64,000 nucleotides of DNA from contig NZ_CP126889.1 in NCBI RefSeq assembly GCF_030246845.1, positions 1,426,001-1,490,000 on the forward strand, given 5' to 3'. The translations under genes and the position numbers were made by a program. The notes under the pieces are model-generated. The model searched no databases. It saw only the letters and a program-made list of their open reading frames with translations, and was not told the DNA's origin. Positions 1 through 8,290 of the stretch are shown piece by piece. Numbering within the stretch: the first letter of the stretch is position 1; each line of letters begins with the position of its first letter. The stretch comes from Enhydrobacter sp. (GTDB lineage: Bacteria > Pseudomonadota > Alphaproteobacteria > Reyranellales > Reyranellaceae).

Positions 1-219
1 CAAGCGTGCAAGAAACTTTTGCCGCGTTGGGCTTTCGTTGTCCAAATCAAGCGCATCGACTAGCAATGGTTGAGTGGAAGTGATGAAAGCGCGAAGTTGC
101 ACCAAGTCCACCGCATAGCTGCGGTCGTAGTCGGTCGGATTGCCAGCGATCCAGCCGTCGGCCGTCATATCGCCGAGGATCAGGACCTCCAATCCTTTCT
201 CACTTGTATCGGTTTTCAT
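1..219 (-). CDS. hsdR: HsdR, type I restriction endonuclease subunit (N-terminus only)
   Basis: This is the start of the restriction/translocase subunit of the type I system; the gene runs off the left edge, so only 73 codons are seen. The N-terminus reads MKTDTSEKGLEVLIL, then a GWIAGNPTDYDRSYAVD block, which matches the usual HsdR opening (TSEKGLE followed by DYDRxYAVDL). The ATG overlaps the hsdS stop as ATGA, so the two are translationally coupled. The nuclease and DEAD-box motor domains lie outside the window, so it cannot be said whether the gene is intact. Confidence 0.85.
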   Translation of the reverse strand, partial: MKTDTSEKGLEVLILGDMTADGWIAGNPTDYDRSYAVDLVQLRAFITSTQPLLVDALDLDNESPTRQKFLARL

Positions 220-1613
220 GCTGCGTCTTCGGCCTCAAGCTCTCCAGCTTCGACCGATTCTTCATCGTGCGGCAATTCACCAACTTCGTCCAGTAGCTCG
301 ACCTCCGGAGTCGCGTCGGGCAGTTTAGCCGCTGCCTCCCGCACGTCGAGCTTGCCGGTGACGATATCAGCAATCAGGCCTACGCGGTACTCCCGAAGGA
401 GATCAATCTCACGACGAGCCCTATCAATTGCGGCGCGGAGAGACGATGTAGCCTCATCGAGGAAGCGGATGATGGCCGCTTGCTCAGCAGGCGGCGGAAC
501 CGGCGTCTTTACGCCCAGGAAGGTTGACGGAGGAATCGTGTTCCTAAGTCCAGAATACAGTGGACTCAAAAGTTTACGGTCGTCCATTGCGATGTAGAAG
601 GCTTCAATAAAACTCGCGAGAAGTTTGTCGTGACATTCGAAGACCGTGTACGCGCCTGTAATCATCCCATGATGGTTGGAGAGGCCGACTGTTCTCGGCG
701 TCTCAGGCACATCGAAAAGGCAAAAGACCAAATCGCCAGGTCGCACTTCTTGACTGGTACCCATATCCGCTGAGAACTTTCCACGCCCTGACGCGACATC
801 TCTTACAATCACGCCGGCCTTAGTGAGCGACAGTAATTGATAGTCACTATGGCGTTTTCCTACGAGCACCTTTCGCTTCCGAAGCATCGCCCTATTAGGA
901 ACCAAGTGCCAATGCTCAGGCACATCCCCCAGCCACTCCACACCAGAAGGCTTGAGCCGAACACTTGGATCGAGCCCGCGCGTGACCGCGCGGTGAATAA
1001 TGGCCTGCCTTTCTTCCTCGAGCAGCTTAATCAGCTTTTGCTTTGCTGCGATGTAGCGGCGTATCCGCCGGTCGGCGTGATCAAGGAATCGGACGATGGC
1101 TGCTTGCTCAACCTCTGGCGGAATTGCAAAGGGTATCTCTCGCATCCTCGATTGCGCTAAGTCCCATTGACCGATACGAACACCGTCTGAAGCCTGGTTG
1201 AAGTAAGGGATATATGCTTTAGACCTAATTGCTAAATGAAAGAAATTGACGGCTACGCCGGCGAGCTCAAATACAAAGTATGCCGGGCTGACGATACCAT
1301 CGAAGTCAGAGACGCCATACGAACCCTGCCACGCCTTCATTTTGTTCATTGCAAATTGTCCGCGCCTCACTACTTTATAATTCGAGAGATCATCAGGAAT
1401 GTAGTTGTGGTTTTCGTCGGCATCAGTAACGTCCCGAACGATAACGCCCCTTTCACGAACGACCGAAAGCAAAGGCAAATCAGGACGATTTCTTTGTGTC
1501 ACCGCTTCTAGGACATGCCGCAATTTGCGCACGTCCCAATGGTTCGGCACATCTCCCAGCCATGGCAGGCCGGAGTCCTTCATCTTGGGGTAGGGTTTCA
1601 GGCCGTCGATCAT
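216..1613 (-). CDS. hsdS: HsdS, type I restriction-modification specificity subunit
   Basis: This 465-residue protein is the DNA-recognition subunit that directs both methylation by HsdM and restriction by HsdR. It has the two-fold HsdS layout: each half opens with a similar block (SGLPWLGDVPNHW near residue 14 and SGVEWLGDVPEHW near residue 227) followed by a target-recognition domain. Each ends in a conserved helix with the pattern EQAAIxRFLD, which acts as spacer. The C-terminal 40 residues are acidic. The start overlaps the hsdM stop by four bases. The target sequence cannot be predicted from the protein. Confidence 0.95.
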   Translation of the reverse strand: MIDGLKPYPKMKDSGLPWLGDVPNHWDVRKLRHVLEAVTQRNRPDLPLLSVVRERGVIVRDVTDADENHNYIPDDLSNYKVVRRGQFAMNKMKAWQGSYGVSDFDGIVSPAYFVFELAGVAVNFFHLAIRSKAYIPYFNQASDGVRIGQWDLAQSRMREIPFAIPPEVEQAAIVRFLDHADRRIRRYIAAKQKLIKLLEEERQAIIHRAVTRGLDPSVRLKPSGVEWLGDVPEHWHLVPNRAMLRKRKVLVGKRHSDYQLLSLTKAGVIVRDVASGRGKFSADMGTSQEVRPGDLVFCLFDVPETPRTVGLSNHHGMITGAYTVFECHDKLLASFIEAFYIAMDDRKLLSPLYSGLRNTIPPSTFLGVKTPVPPPAEQAAIIRFLDEATSSLRAAIDRARREIDLLREYRVGLIADIVTGKLDVREAAAKLPDATPEVELLDEVGELPHDEESVEAGELEAEDAA

Positions 1614-3619
1614 ACGGAAGTTCCGACGATCTCTTTCAGCAAGCCTTCCGTTTCACGTTCAAGCGCAAGAATGTCTTTCTTGATGTCTTCGAGAGAGCGG
1701 AGCGGTTGCGGCTTATAGAAGTATCTATTGAAGCTGATCTCGTACCCGATCTGCGTCTTGCCCTCATCGATCCATGCATCCCTAGCATGAGGTAGCACTT
1801 CTCGACTGATAAACGCTTTAATCCCACCCGGCTCTTGCAGCGGTACCTGTTCCGTATCGCGCAGATCGCCATCCGGTTCATACTCAACGACACAGCGCTT
1901 ACCCTTAACGACAACTTCAAACAGCCCGTGTAATGGATCGGCCGTAGCTGATTTGTGGATCTTGCGAATTACTGGTGAGGCAGTAGGAGTGGTGCCTCGC
2001 TCGGCTTTCAACGCCTTAATTTCCTTTGGCGTGTAGGCGCGATCAGCATCAATGCCAGGAATTCGCAAAGGCTGCTCGACCGTAACCTTCCAATACCCGA
2101 AGGCCGCATTGTCAAAAATCTTCGATTGTTCGGTGTCCCTGAAGTCAAGGAACGCCTGAACAATCCGGTCGATATCTTCGCCCGACAATTCGCAATTCTT
2201 CTGGCCGAGGTTCTTCCGTAGCGGCTTGTACCAACTAGTCGCATCAATGAGCTGAACCTTGCCCTTGCGATGTTCCGGCTTCCTGTTCGTGATCACCCAG
2301 ATGTAGGTCGCAATGCCTGTGTTGTAAAACATGTTGAGCGGCAACGCGACGATGGCTTCGAGCCAATCGTTTTCGATGATCCAGCGGCGGATGTTACTCT
2401 CACCCTGGCCGGCGTCGCCGGTAAACAACGATGATCCGTTGTGAACCTCCGCGATGCGGCTGCCCAGCTTCGTCGAGTGCTTCATCTTCGAGACAAGATT
2501 GGCAAGGAACAGCATTTGCCCGTCGCTCGAACGCGTCACCAGCGAGTATTCGGGATCGCCGCTATGCTCGATCAGGAAGCGCGGGTCCTTGATGCCATCC
2601 TTGCCGCCCATGCGTTCGAGATCGCTTTTCCAACTCTTGCCGTAGGGAGGATTCGACAGCATGAAGTCGAACTCGCGTGACCGGAACGCGTCGTTGGCGA
2701 GTGTTGAATATTCCGGGCCGCCGACGATATTGTCCGCCGCTTCGCCTTCGCCTTTAAGAAGGAGATCGGCCTTGCAGATCGCATACGTCTCCGCGTTGAT
2801 TTCCTGACCGTAAAGATGGGTGGCAACCTCCTTGCCGTGATCCTTGGCGAGTTGCTGCAAGGTTTCTTCTGCCACCGTCAGCATCCCACCAGTACCGAGC
2901 GCGCCGTCATAGAGCAGATACGTGCCTGATTCGATCTGATCGGCGATCGGCATGAAGATCAGATTTGCCATGAGCCTTACCGCATCGCGCGGCGTCCAGT
3001 GCTCGCCAGCCTCTTCATTGTTCTCTTCGTTGAAGCGGCGCACCAGCTCCTCGAAGATCGTCCCCATCGCGTGGTTGTCGAGACCCTTTTGCTTCACCGA
3101 TCCATCGGCATTGAGCACGGGGTTGGGACTCAGGTTGATCGAGGGATCGAGGAATTTGACGATTAGCGTGCCAAGCGCGTCAGCTTTGGATAGCCTTGGG
3201 ATCTGATTCCGGAACTCGAAGTTGTCCAGGATCACCTGAACATTCGGCGAGAACCCGTCGAGGTACGCCTCAAAGTCCGCCCGCAGCTGCTGCTGACTGC
3301 CCCTGTTGCGCAGATCGCGAAGGGTAAACTGCGACGTGTTGTAGAAGCCCTGTTCGGAGGCGGCGCGGAGTGCAGCGTCCTGGTTGGTTATCTTCGCCTT
3401 ATCGAGGCTCGCTTTCGCGTCGAGCACCGCCTTCTTCGTCGGCTCAAGCACCGCGTCGAGGCGGCGTAGCACCGTCATCGGCAGGATCACGTCTCGGTAC
3501 TTGCCGCGGACATACAGATCGCGCAGTACATCGTCTGCAATTCCCCAAATGAAGTTGGCGATCCAAGTGTAGTCTCCGTTCACTGCACCGTTCCTTCCGC
3601 TGTCGCCAGGGTCCTTCAT
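1610..3619 (-). CDS. hsdM: HsdM, type I DNA N6-adenine methyltransferase subunit
   Basis: This 669-residue methyltransferase subunit modifies adenine using S-adenosylmethionine. An HsdM N-terminal helical domain occupies roughly residues 20-170. The SAM-binding motif DGALGTGGM is at 238-246 and the catalytic NPPYGK is at 323-328. It is longer than the compact E. coli type (about 530 residues) because of a C-terminal extension. The gene lies 13 bases after the TraG-like ATPase gene and overlaps hsdS by four bases, so the four genes form one operon. No clear Shine-Dalgarno site precedes the ATG, which fits coupling to the upstream gene. Confidence 0.95.
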   Translation of the reverse strand: MKDPGDSGRNGAVNGDYTWIANFIWGIADDVLRDLYVRGKYRDVILPMTVLRRLDAVLEPTKKAVLDAKASLDKAKITNQDAALRAASEQGFYNTSQFTLRDLRNRGSQQQLRADFEAYLDGFSPNVQVILDNFEFRNQIPRLSKADALGTLIVKFLDPSINLSPNPVLNADGSVKQKGLDNHAMGTIFEELVRRFNEENNEEAGEHWTPRDAVRLMANLIFMPIADQIESGTYLLYDGALGTGGMLTVAEETLQQLAKDHGKEVATHLYGQEINAETYAICKADLLLKGEGEAADNIVGGPEYSTLANDAFRSREFDFMLSNPPYGKSWKSDLERMGGKDGIKDPRFLIEHSGDPEYSLVTRSSDGQMLFLANLVSKMKHSTKLGSRIAEVHNGSSLFTGDAGQGESNIRRWIIENDWLEAIVALPLNMFYNTGIATYIWVITNRKPEHRKGKVQLIDATSWYKPLRKNLGQKNCELSGEDIDRIVQAFLDFRDTEQSKIFDNAAFGYWKVTVEQPLRIPGIDADRAYTPKEIKALKAERGTTPTASPVIRKIHKSATADPLHGLFEVVVKGKRCVVEYEPDGDLRDTEQVPLQEPGGIKAFISREVLPHARDAWIDEGKTQIGYEISFNRYFYKPQPLRSLEDIKKDILALERETEGLLKEIVGTSV

Positions 3620-3632
3620 TAGTGTAATGCTA

Positions 3633-4835
3633 TCACGACGACGGGCTCCAGGGCGACGTCGACGCGCTAAACGGCTTGCTTGGTGTCCCGTCGACCATGA
3701 GCTTGAGGTAGACGTGGTAGTTGGGGAGCGAGGTCAAGTCGTCGGCGTCAAATACCGGTGAGAACTCGCGTGCCAGGTGGATAGCGTCCTCGGCTCCCGT
3801 TCGGAACGCGATGACCGTACCTGCATTTCCTAGGACAGCGTGCCGCACTTCCGACTCCAACTGGTCGAGGTGCTGATGCGCGAGCGCAAGCGAGACGCCG
3901 TACTTCCTGAGCTCGGAGGCCATCGTCGCGATTGAGAGCGTCGTGAAGCTCTGAAATTCGTCGAGGAACAGGGCAAACGGCCGGCGCTCTGCGGCAGGAG
4001 CGTCGGCGCGGCTGAAGGCCGCTAGCCCTATGGTCGATACAAGTAGGCTCCCCAAAAGATTGGCGCTGTCCTCGCCGATCTGCCCTTTGGCGAGGTTCAC
4101 AAGTAGCGCCCCACCCGCATCCATGATCGATCGAAGGTGGAGGTCCTCCTTCGGCTCCGTGAGGATGCGCCGAAGCATCGGATCGGCCAGGAATGCCCCT
4201 ATCTTGTTCTGCACCGGCGCAATGCCGTCTGAGCGATATCCCAACGAGTACCGACTGAACTCCTTGAGCCAGAACTGTCGCACCGGCTCGTTGGAGAGCG
4301 CCCAGGCGACTTCCTTCCGAAATGATTCCTCGCCAAGGAGCCGCAGAACGTCGGCCAACGTGCTCCCCGGCCGTTCGAAGAGGGCATAGAGAGAGTTCCG
4401 GAGAATATGCTCCATACGAACGCCCCACGCATCACTCCACAGCTTCCGCATAGCTTCGAGCAGGCCGGAGACCGCAAGCGGGATCTTGTTCGTCCGCACG
4501 TGCCGCAGCGGGTTGTAACCGTATGGTGACGTAGGGTCAGGAACGTTCCAGTAGATTAAGTCGGATCGGCCGGACCGTTGAGCATCGTTCGCGAGCCGCT
4601 CAACCACGTCGCCGTGAGGATCGATAAAGCAGAGGCCGCGGCCAGCATGAAGATCCTGCCTTGCGAGCGACGCCAAGAACGTAGACTTCCCGGTCCCGGT
4701 CTGTCCAAGTATATAAATGTGCATCAGCCGGTCGGCCTGACGAATGCCAAACGCGGTGCGGTCATTCCGGAACAGCACATGCCCTATGTGCGATACGTCC
4801 TTCTCCTTTCCCATGCCGTCACGATACCGGCGCAC
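3633..4835 (-). CDS. TraG/VirD4-like P-loop ATPase leading the hsd operon
   Basis: This 400-residue ATPase resembles the type IV coupling protein/HerA-FtsK superfamily. It has Walker A GQTGTGKST at about residues 44-52, an FIDPHGDVVERL block just after it, and a Walker B-like FALFLDEFQSF near residue 290. No N-terminal membrane segment is present, unlike true conjugative coupling proteins. No relaxase or conjugation genes lie nearby. Instead it is the first gene of the hsd operon and is divergent from SIR2-HerA. Translation may start at the GTG (4835) or at an ATG at 4814. A role as a DNA-translocating partner in defence is inference. Confidence 0.8.
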   Translation of the reverse strand: MRRYRDGMGKEKDVSHIGHVLFRNDRTAFGIRQADRLMHIYILGQTGTGKSTFLASLARQDLHAGRGLCFIDPHGDVVERLANDAQRSGRSDLIYWNVPDPTSPYGYNPLRHVRTNKIPLAVSGLLEAMRKLWSDAWGVRMEHILRNSLYALFERPGSTLADVLRLLGEESFRKEVAWALSNEPVRQFWLKEFSRYSLGYRSDGIAPVQNKIGAFLADPMLRRILTEPKEDLHLRSIMDAGGALLVNLAKGQIGEDSANLLGSLLVSTIGLAAFSRADAPAAERRPFALFLDEFQSFTTLSIATMASELRKYGVSLALAHQHLDQLESEVRHAVLGNAGTVIAFRTGAEDAIHLAREFSPVFDADDLTSLPNYHVYLKLMVDGTPSKPFSASTSPWSPSS

Positions 4836-4845
4836 TGTAGTGTCC

Positions 4846-4862
4846 GCATGACGGCATCATGC
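4846..4862. promoter_or_regulatory. Inverted repeat between divergent defence operons
   Basis: A perfect six-base inverted repeat, GCATGA-CGGCA-TCATGC, lies in the 59-base gap between the hsd-operon ATPase and the divergent SIR2 gene. Its position suits an operator shared by both promoters. No regulator gene is adjacent, so the call is tentative. Confidence 0.35.
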
Positions 4863-4894
4863 AGGGCTTTGAAGTAGCCTAACGAAGAGCGTGC

Positions 4895-6010
4895 ATGCGC
4901 TTCTCGCTCGCGTGTCATTACTCGTTCCCGACCGTTTCTGCACGTGGTAGCATGCAAGCTGAGAACTACACCATGCCACGGACCTCCTGTATCACGGCCG
5001 ACTCAACCGACTTCAGCAACACGCTGACGAAGGCCCTTCAGTCATGTCAAATTAACTTTCTCCTCGGTTCTGGAGCTTCTACCCCAGCAATTCCGATCGC
5101 CGGTCAAATCGAGGACGAACTGAACAAGCTCCTCGAAGATCCGGCGGCGCTACAGGCGAAGAAGTTTGAATTTCTCCGAGCAATTCAGGTCTCAACTAAC
5201 GATCTCATCACAAGCGTAGAAAACGCCAACAACATCGAGACGCTCGATGCCCATCGACAATTCCTGGGCATCCTGTCGCGCATCCTTGAGGAAAGAAAAA
5301 CCGATTTGCTACCACGACAGGCAACCGTGTTCACGACAAACTACGATCTCTTTGTTGAACGTGCGTCTGAAAGTGTCGTGACACTTCGAGTCAACGACGG
5401 GTTTCTCCGAGGCCCTGCAGTCGGGGCAAAACCGAAATATCAGCCCGAGACTTTCTTCGATGTAACATACAAGACGGGCACCTTGTACAGGTACACGGCG
5501 GCCGTGCCCATCGTAAATCTGATCAAGTTGCATGGATCTCTATCGTGGCGCACGGCTGGCACTGATCTGGTCTACTGCGCAGCGGAGTGTGAAGTCCCGG
5601 ATCCAAGTGCCGAAGATTTTGCAACGAGCCTGCCGCTCTTTTTGGATCAGTTTTCCCTCGTGCTGCCAACCAAAGAGAAATTTAAACAGACTTTGGTAGA
5701 GCGGACCTACTACGACCTACTACGAATCTTGGCTAACTCATTGGAAGTCGAAAATACGGTTCTGATCGCCTTTGGCTTCTCATTCGAGGACGAGCACATC
5801 CGTGATCTGGTCACCAAAGCTCTGAAAAATCCCACCTTGTTGCTTGTGATTGTGGCTTACAGCAGGGGCTCGATCGACGGCTACAAGACCAAGTTCGCCA
5901 ATCACAATAACGTTGTGATTTACCACCCCGACGGCGACGAGCTCATCAAGTTTCCTCGCTTCAATGAGCTTCTCTCGGGCGTTGTTCCGAAGTCCGCCTA
6001 TGGCAACTGA
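4895..6010 (+). CDS. SIR2-like NADase, effector of a SIR2-HerA defence pair
   Basis: This SIR2-fold protein of about 371 residues is predicted to hydrolyse NAD+ on phage infection. Visible motifs are FLLGSGAS at about residues 55-62, FTTNYDLFVE near 145, the catalytic-His block KLHGSLSW near 210, and FGFSFEDEHIRD in the last third. Start choice is uncertain: ATGs at 4895 (weak GAAGAG upstream), 4952 and 4973 are all before the fold. It overlaps the herA start by 11 bases. SIR2 with HerA is an established antiphage pairing in which the two form a large complex and deplete NAD+. Confidence 0.9.
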   Translation: MRFSLACHYSFPTVSARGSMQAENYTMPRTSCITADSTDFSNTLTKALQSCQINFLLGSGASTPAIPIAGQIEDELNKLLEDPAALQAKKFEFLRAIQVSTNDLITSVENANNIETLDAHRQFLGILSRILEERKTDLLPRQATVFTTNYDLFVERASESVVTLRVNDGFLRGPAVGAKPKYQPETFFDVTYKTGTLYRYTAAVPIVNLIKLHGSLSWRTAGTDLVYCAAECEVPDPSAEDFATSLPLFLDQFSLVLPTKEKFKQTLVERTYYDLLRILANSLEVENTVLIAFGFSFEDEHIRDLVTKALKNPTLLLVIVAYSRGSIDGYKTKFANHNNVVIYHPDGDELIKFPRFNELLSGVVPKSAYGN

Positions 6011-7856
6011 CTATCAGAAGAAGGAGGCCGTTCTTCGGATCGGACAGGTCGTTGAAGTCTCTGGTCGCAGAATCTTCGTGCGCGTTGATAAGAACAAGAA
6101 TGTATCGGACCTTCTATTCGACGGCCAGATCCTAAGGAACGTGTCGGTTAACGGCTATATTGAGATTCGAAAAGGCTTCCTGACGCTAATTGGTAAAGTT
6201 GAAGGTGAACGAATCGAGGAGGCCGGAACAGCGGATATTGCTGCCGTCGCCCACTTTGATAGAAATAGGCGCGTTTTGACTATTGCCTTGGTTGGATTCA
6301 TCAATAGGGACGGGCAGTTTCAGGGTGGAACGCGAGAACTACCGCTGATTGGGAACGAGGCATTCTTGGTGACCTCGGAGCGTATCCATCAGATCCATAG
6401 GCTAGCGACCGACAACAGCATAACCATATCGATCGGCAAGACCGATTACGAAGAATACCCGATGGAGTTTCCGGTCGATGGCCTATTTAACAGCCATATT
6501 GCGATCTTCGGAAACACTGGCAGCGGCAAATCCAACACGCTAGCGACGCTGTTCGGCGCTTTTGTACATGCGTTGCGCGCCCGGAACGCAGCGGCGTTTC
6601 TCGAAAAGTCGCGTTTCCTACTGTTTGACTTTAATGGGGAGTACGCAAAAGCCGAGTGCATCACCGACCAGAAGAGGGTGTTCAATCTTTCGACCGGGAG
6701 AACGGCAAGCGATAAGTTGCCGATTTCCCAGGATAGCCTTTTAGATGTCGAGCTGCTGGCAATTCTCGCAGACGCCACTGAGAAGACACAAAAGCCCTTT
6801 CTCCGCCGCGCCGTGCGTCTCTTCCGTCATGTTTTTGATGGCAAAGAATCCGATGAGGCCACCGAGCATTTTAGAAATATTGTGCGGCTACAGGTGACCC
6901 ATATTTTACAGATGTCCGACAAACTACGCGTCGATTTGTTGCTGGATTACCTTCGGGAGATTTTGCCTGAGAACGATGAAAATGGAAATCGCATTGAGAT
7001 CAACGGAGACATTGAATGGCACAACGTATCACAGGGATACCGGATGCGTGGGCCTGGCCAGATATTCTTGAAAACCGAGCCAGACAAGATTCCCGACACC
7101 ATCGTATACCAACATGTTGCACGTTTTGCTTTCAGTGAGAACCTACTCACGAAATTGATCTCCTTCATGTACGTGCAGTTGATATACGACGTTCTAGCAA
7201 ACAGGGCTCAAAATGAGCACATCGCCCCGGCGATCAATAAACTGATCAGTAAGCGAGTAGATATCGAAAAAATCCTTGATACGGACAGTGGAGGCACCCT
7301 GTGGGAGCGCAATTTTGTTGTCGTGAATCTACACGACGTTAACCTGGAGATGAAGAAGACGATCCCGCTATTGGTGGCAAAGAAGGTATATCAAGACCAC
7401 AAGAATGGTCCGAGAGGTCACTCGCTCTCCGTAATCATTGATGAGGCGCACAACATCCTCTCGACCGAATCAGCCCGGGAGGCAGAGAGTTGGAAAGACT
7501 ATCGGTTGGAAACGTTCGAAGAAATCATCAAGGAAGGACGGAAGTTCGGTGTCTTTGTGACAATCGCGAGCCAGAGACCCAACGACATATCTCCAACTAT
7601 CACCTCACAGGCGCACAACTACTTCATCCATAGGCTGATTAATCAAAAGGATTTGGCGACTATTGCCTCTGCCGTGTCCTACATTGACCAGCTTTCGGAA
7701 GCTTCAATCCCTACACTCCCGACAGGCACATGCATCTTCAGCGGGACAGCAGGCCAGATGCCTTTGAAGCTGGTAATTCCTAGACTGGAGGGACTGAAGC
7801 GGCCACAAAGCGGCACACTTGAGTTCACCGACACAATTCCAGCAGCTGGTAGCTAA
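6000..7856 (+). CDS. herA: HerA-family hexameric ATPase, partner of SIR2
   Basis: This is a 618-residue HerA/FtsK-type ATPase. It has an N-terminal beta-barrel HAS-like domain (residues 1-130), Walker A GNTGSGKS at about 171-178, Walker B VIIDEAHN near 478, and a C-terminal block with the arginine-finger-like TIASQRPND. The chosen ATG at 6000 overlaps the SIR2 stop; a longer reading from 5964 only adds a tail encoded inside SIR2. No NurA nuclease is present, so this is the defence version rather than HerA-NurA repair. Codon use is more AT-rich than in the chromosomal genes further right. Confidence 0.9.
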   Translation: MATDYQKKEAVLRIGQVVEVSGRRIFVRVDKNKNVSDLLFDGQILRNVSVNGYIEIRKGFLTLIGKVEGERIEEAGTADIAAVAHFDRNRRVLTIALVGFINRDGQFQGGTRELPLIGNEAFLVTSERIHQIHRLATDNSITISIGKTDYEEYPMEFPVDGLFNSHIAIFGNTGSGKSNTLATLFGAFVHALRARNAAAFLEKSRFLLFDFNGEYAKAECITDQKRVFNLSTGRTASDKLPISQDSLLDVELLAILADATEKTQKPFLRRAVRLFRHVFDGKESDEATEHFRNIVRLQVTHILQMSDKLRVDLLLDYLREILPENDENGNRIEINGDIEWHNVSQGYRMRGPGQIFLKTEPDKIPDTIVYQHVARFAFSENLLTKLISFMYVQLIYDVLANRAQNEHIAPAINKLISKRVDIEKILDTDSGGTLWERNFVVVNLHDVNLEMKKTIPLLVAKKVYQDHKNGPRGHSLSVIIDEAHNILSTESAREAESWKDYRLETFEEIIKEGRKFGVFVTIASQRPNDISPTITSQAHNYFIHRLINQKDLATIASAVSYIDQLSEASIPTLPTGTCIFSGTAGQMPLKLVIPRLEGLKRPQSGTLEFTDTIPAAGS

Positions 7857-7859
7857 ACA

Positions 7860-8015
7860 TTGGCCAGCTGCCCCAAATGCACCGGCGAAGAGAGTCCGGC
7901 TCATTGAGGGCTGGGATTGGCGGCAGAGACGGTAGCAAACGATGACGTGCCACCGATGCTTGCCCAGCCGTGCATCACGCCGTTTTTGCGTAGCCGGCTC
8001 CATCGGCGAGACTAA
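7860..8015 (+). pseudogene. Remnant of a small CxxC-protein gene
   Basis: This stretch matches the 3' half of the intact CxxC gene at 9728-10000. It encodes SCPKCTGEESPAH, hits an in-frame TGA, then continues in the same frame through a matching tail to a TAA at 8013-8015. The start half is missing. It forms part of a decayed copy of the recombinase 3' module. Confidence 0.6.
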
Positions 8016-8149
8016 GCAGCGAGGCGGTCGTCTGGTTCGGAAACCACGCCGTCCATCTTTGCTTTCTTTTTTACGTCTCTTTCGACGTGCTCGATGATGG
8101 TGCGCGCGAGGCCAAAAGTTCGAGGTTTGCCCCGATAAGGCTCACTCGA
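8012..8149 (-). pseudogene. Fragment of a serine recombinase C-terminus
   Basis: About 45 codons match the last residues of the recombinase encoded at 9997-11559. Both share EPYRGKPRTF, LARTIIEHVERD and the terminal DDRLAA. The rest of the gene is absent. Like the intact pair, its stop codon overlaps that of the convergent CxxC gene copy, so the fragment came from duplication of the whole convergent junction. Confidence 0.75.
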
Positions 8150-8157
8150 ACAAAAAC

Positions 8158-8169
8158 CGTGCATTACGG
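8158..8169 (+). repeat. 12-bp direct repeat, left copy
   Basis: CGTGCATTACGG occurs here and again at 11814-11825. The two copies enclose the AlbA_2-domain gene, the recombinase and both small CxxC genes (about 3.66 kb). They could be attachment-site halves. A few exact 12-mers are expected to repeat by chance over 13 kb, so only their positions make them notable. Confidence 0.3.
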
Positions 8170-8177
8170 TACCTAGA

Positions 8178-8213
8178 CATGAAGAAAGCGCTCAACCGAG
8201 CGCTTTCTTCATG
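8178..8213. terminator. Strong perfect hairpin, terminator-like
   Basis: A 16-bp perfect stem (CATGAAGAAAGCGCTC and its complement) with an AACC loop lies in the non-coding gap after the recombinase fragment and before the end of the AlbA_2-domain gene. There is no long T-run on either side. It could act as a two-way terminator for the AlbA_2-domain gene. Imperfect direct repeats at 8160-8179 and 8225-8243 flank it. Confidence 0.55.
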
Positions 8214-8290
8214 CACGCGGATCCATGCGTTGCGGTGTCTAGACCGGCGAGACCCAAGGGGAATCGAACTTTGAGCGATTGCTCTTAGAA

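Noticed and set aside
8246..8270. Sequence on the minus strand resembling a tRNA 3' end (GTTCGATTCCCCTTGGGTC)
   Set aside because: The 5' half of the T-stem does not pair and no other arms are present. It could be an attachment-site remnant, but I cannot match it to a tRNA in the window.
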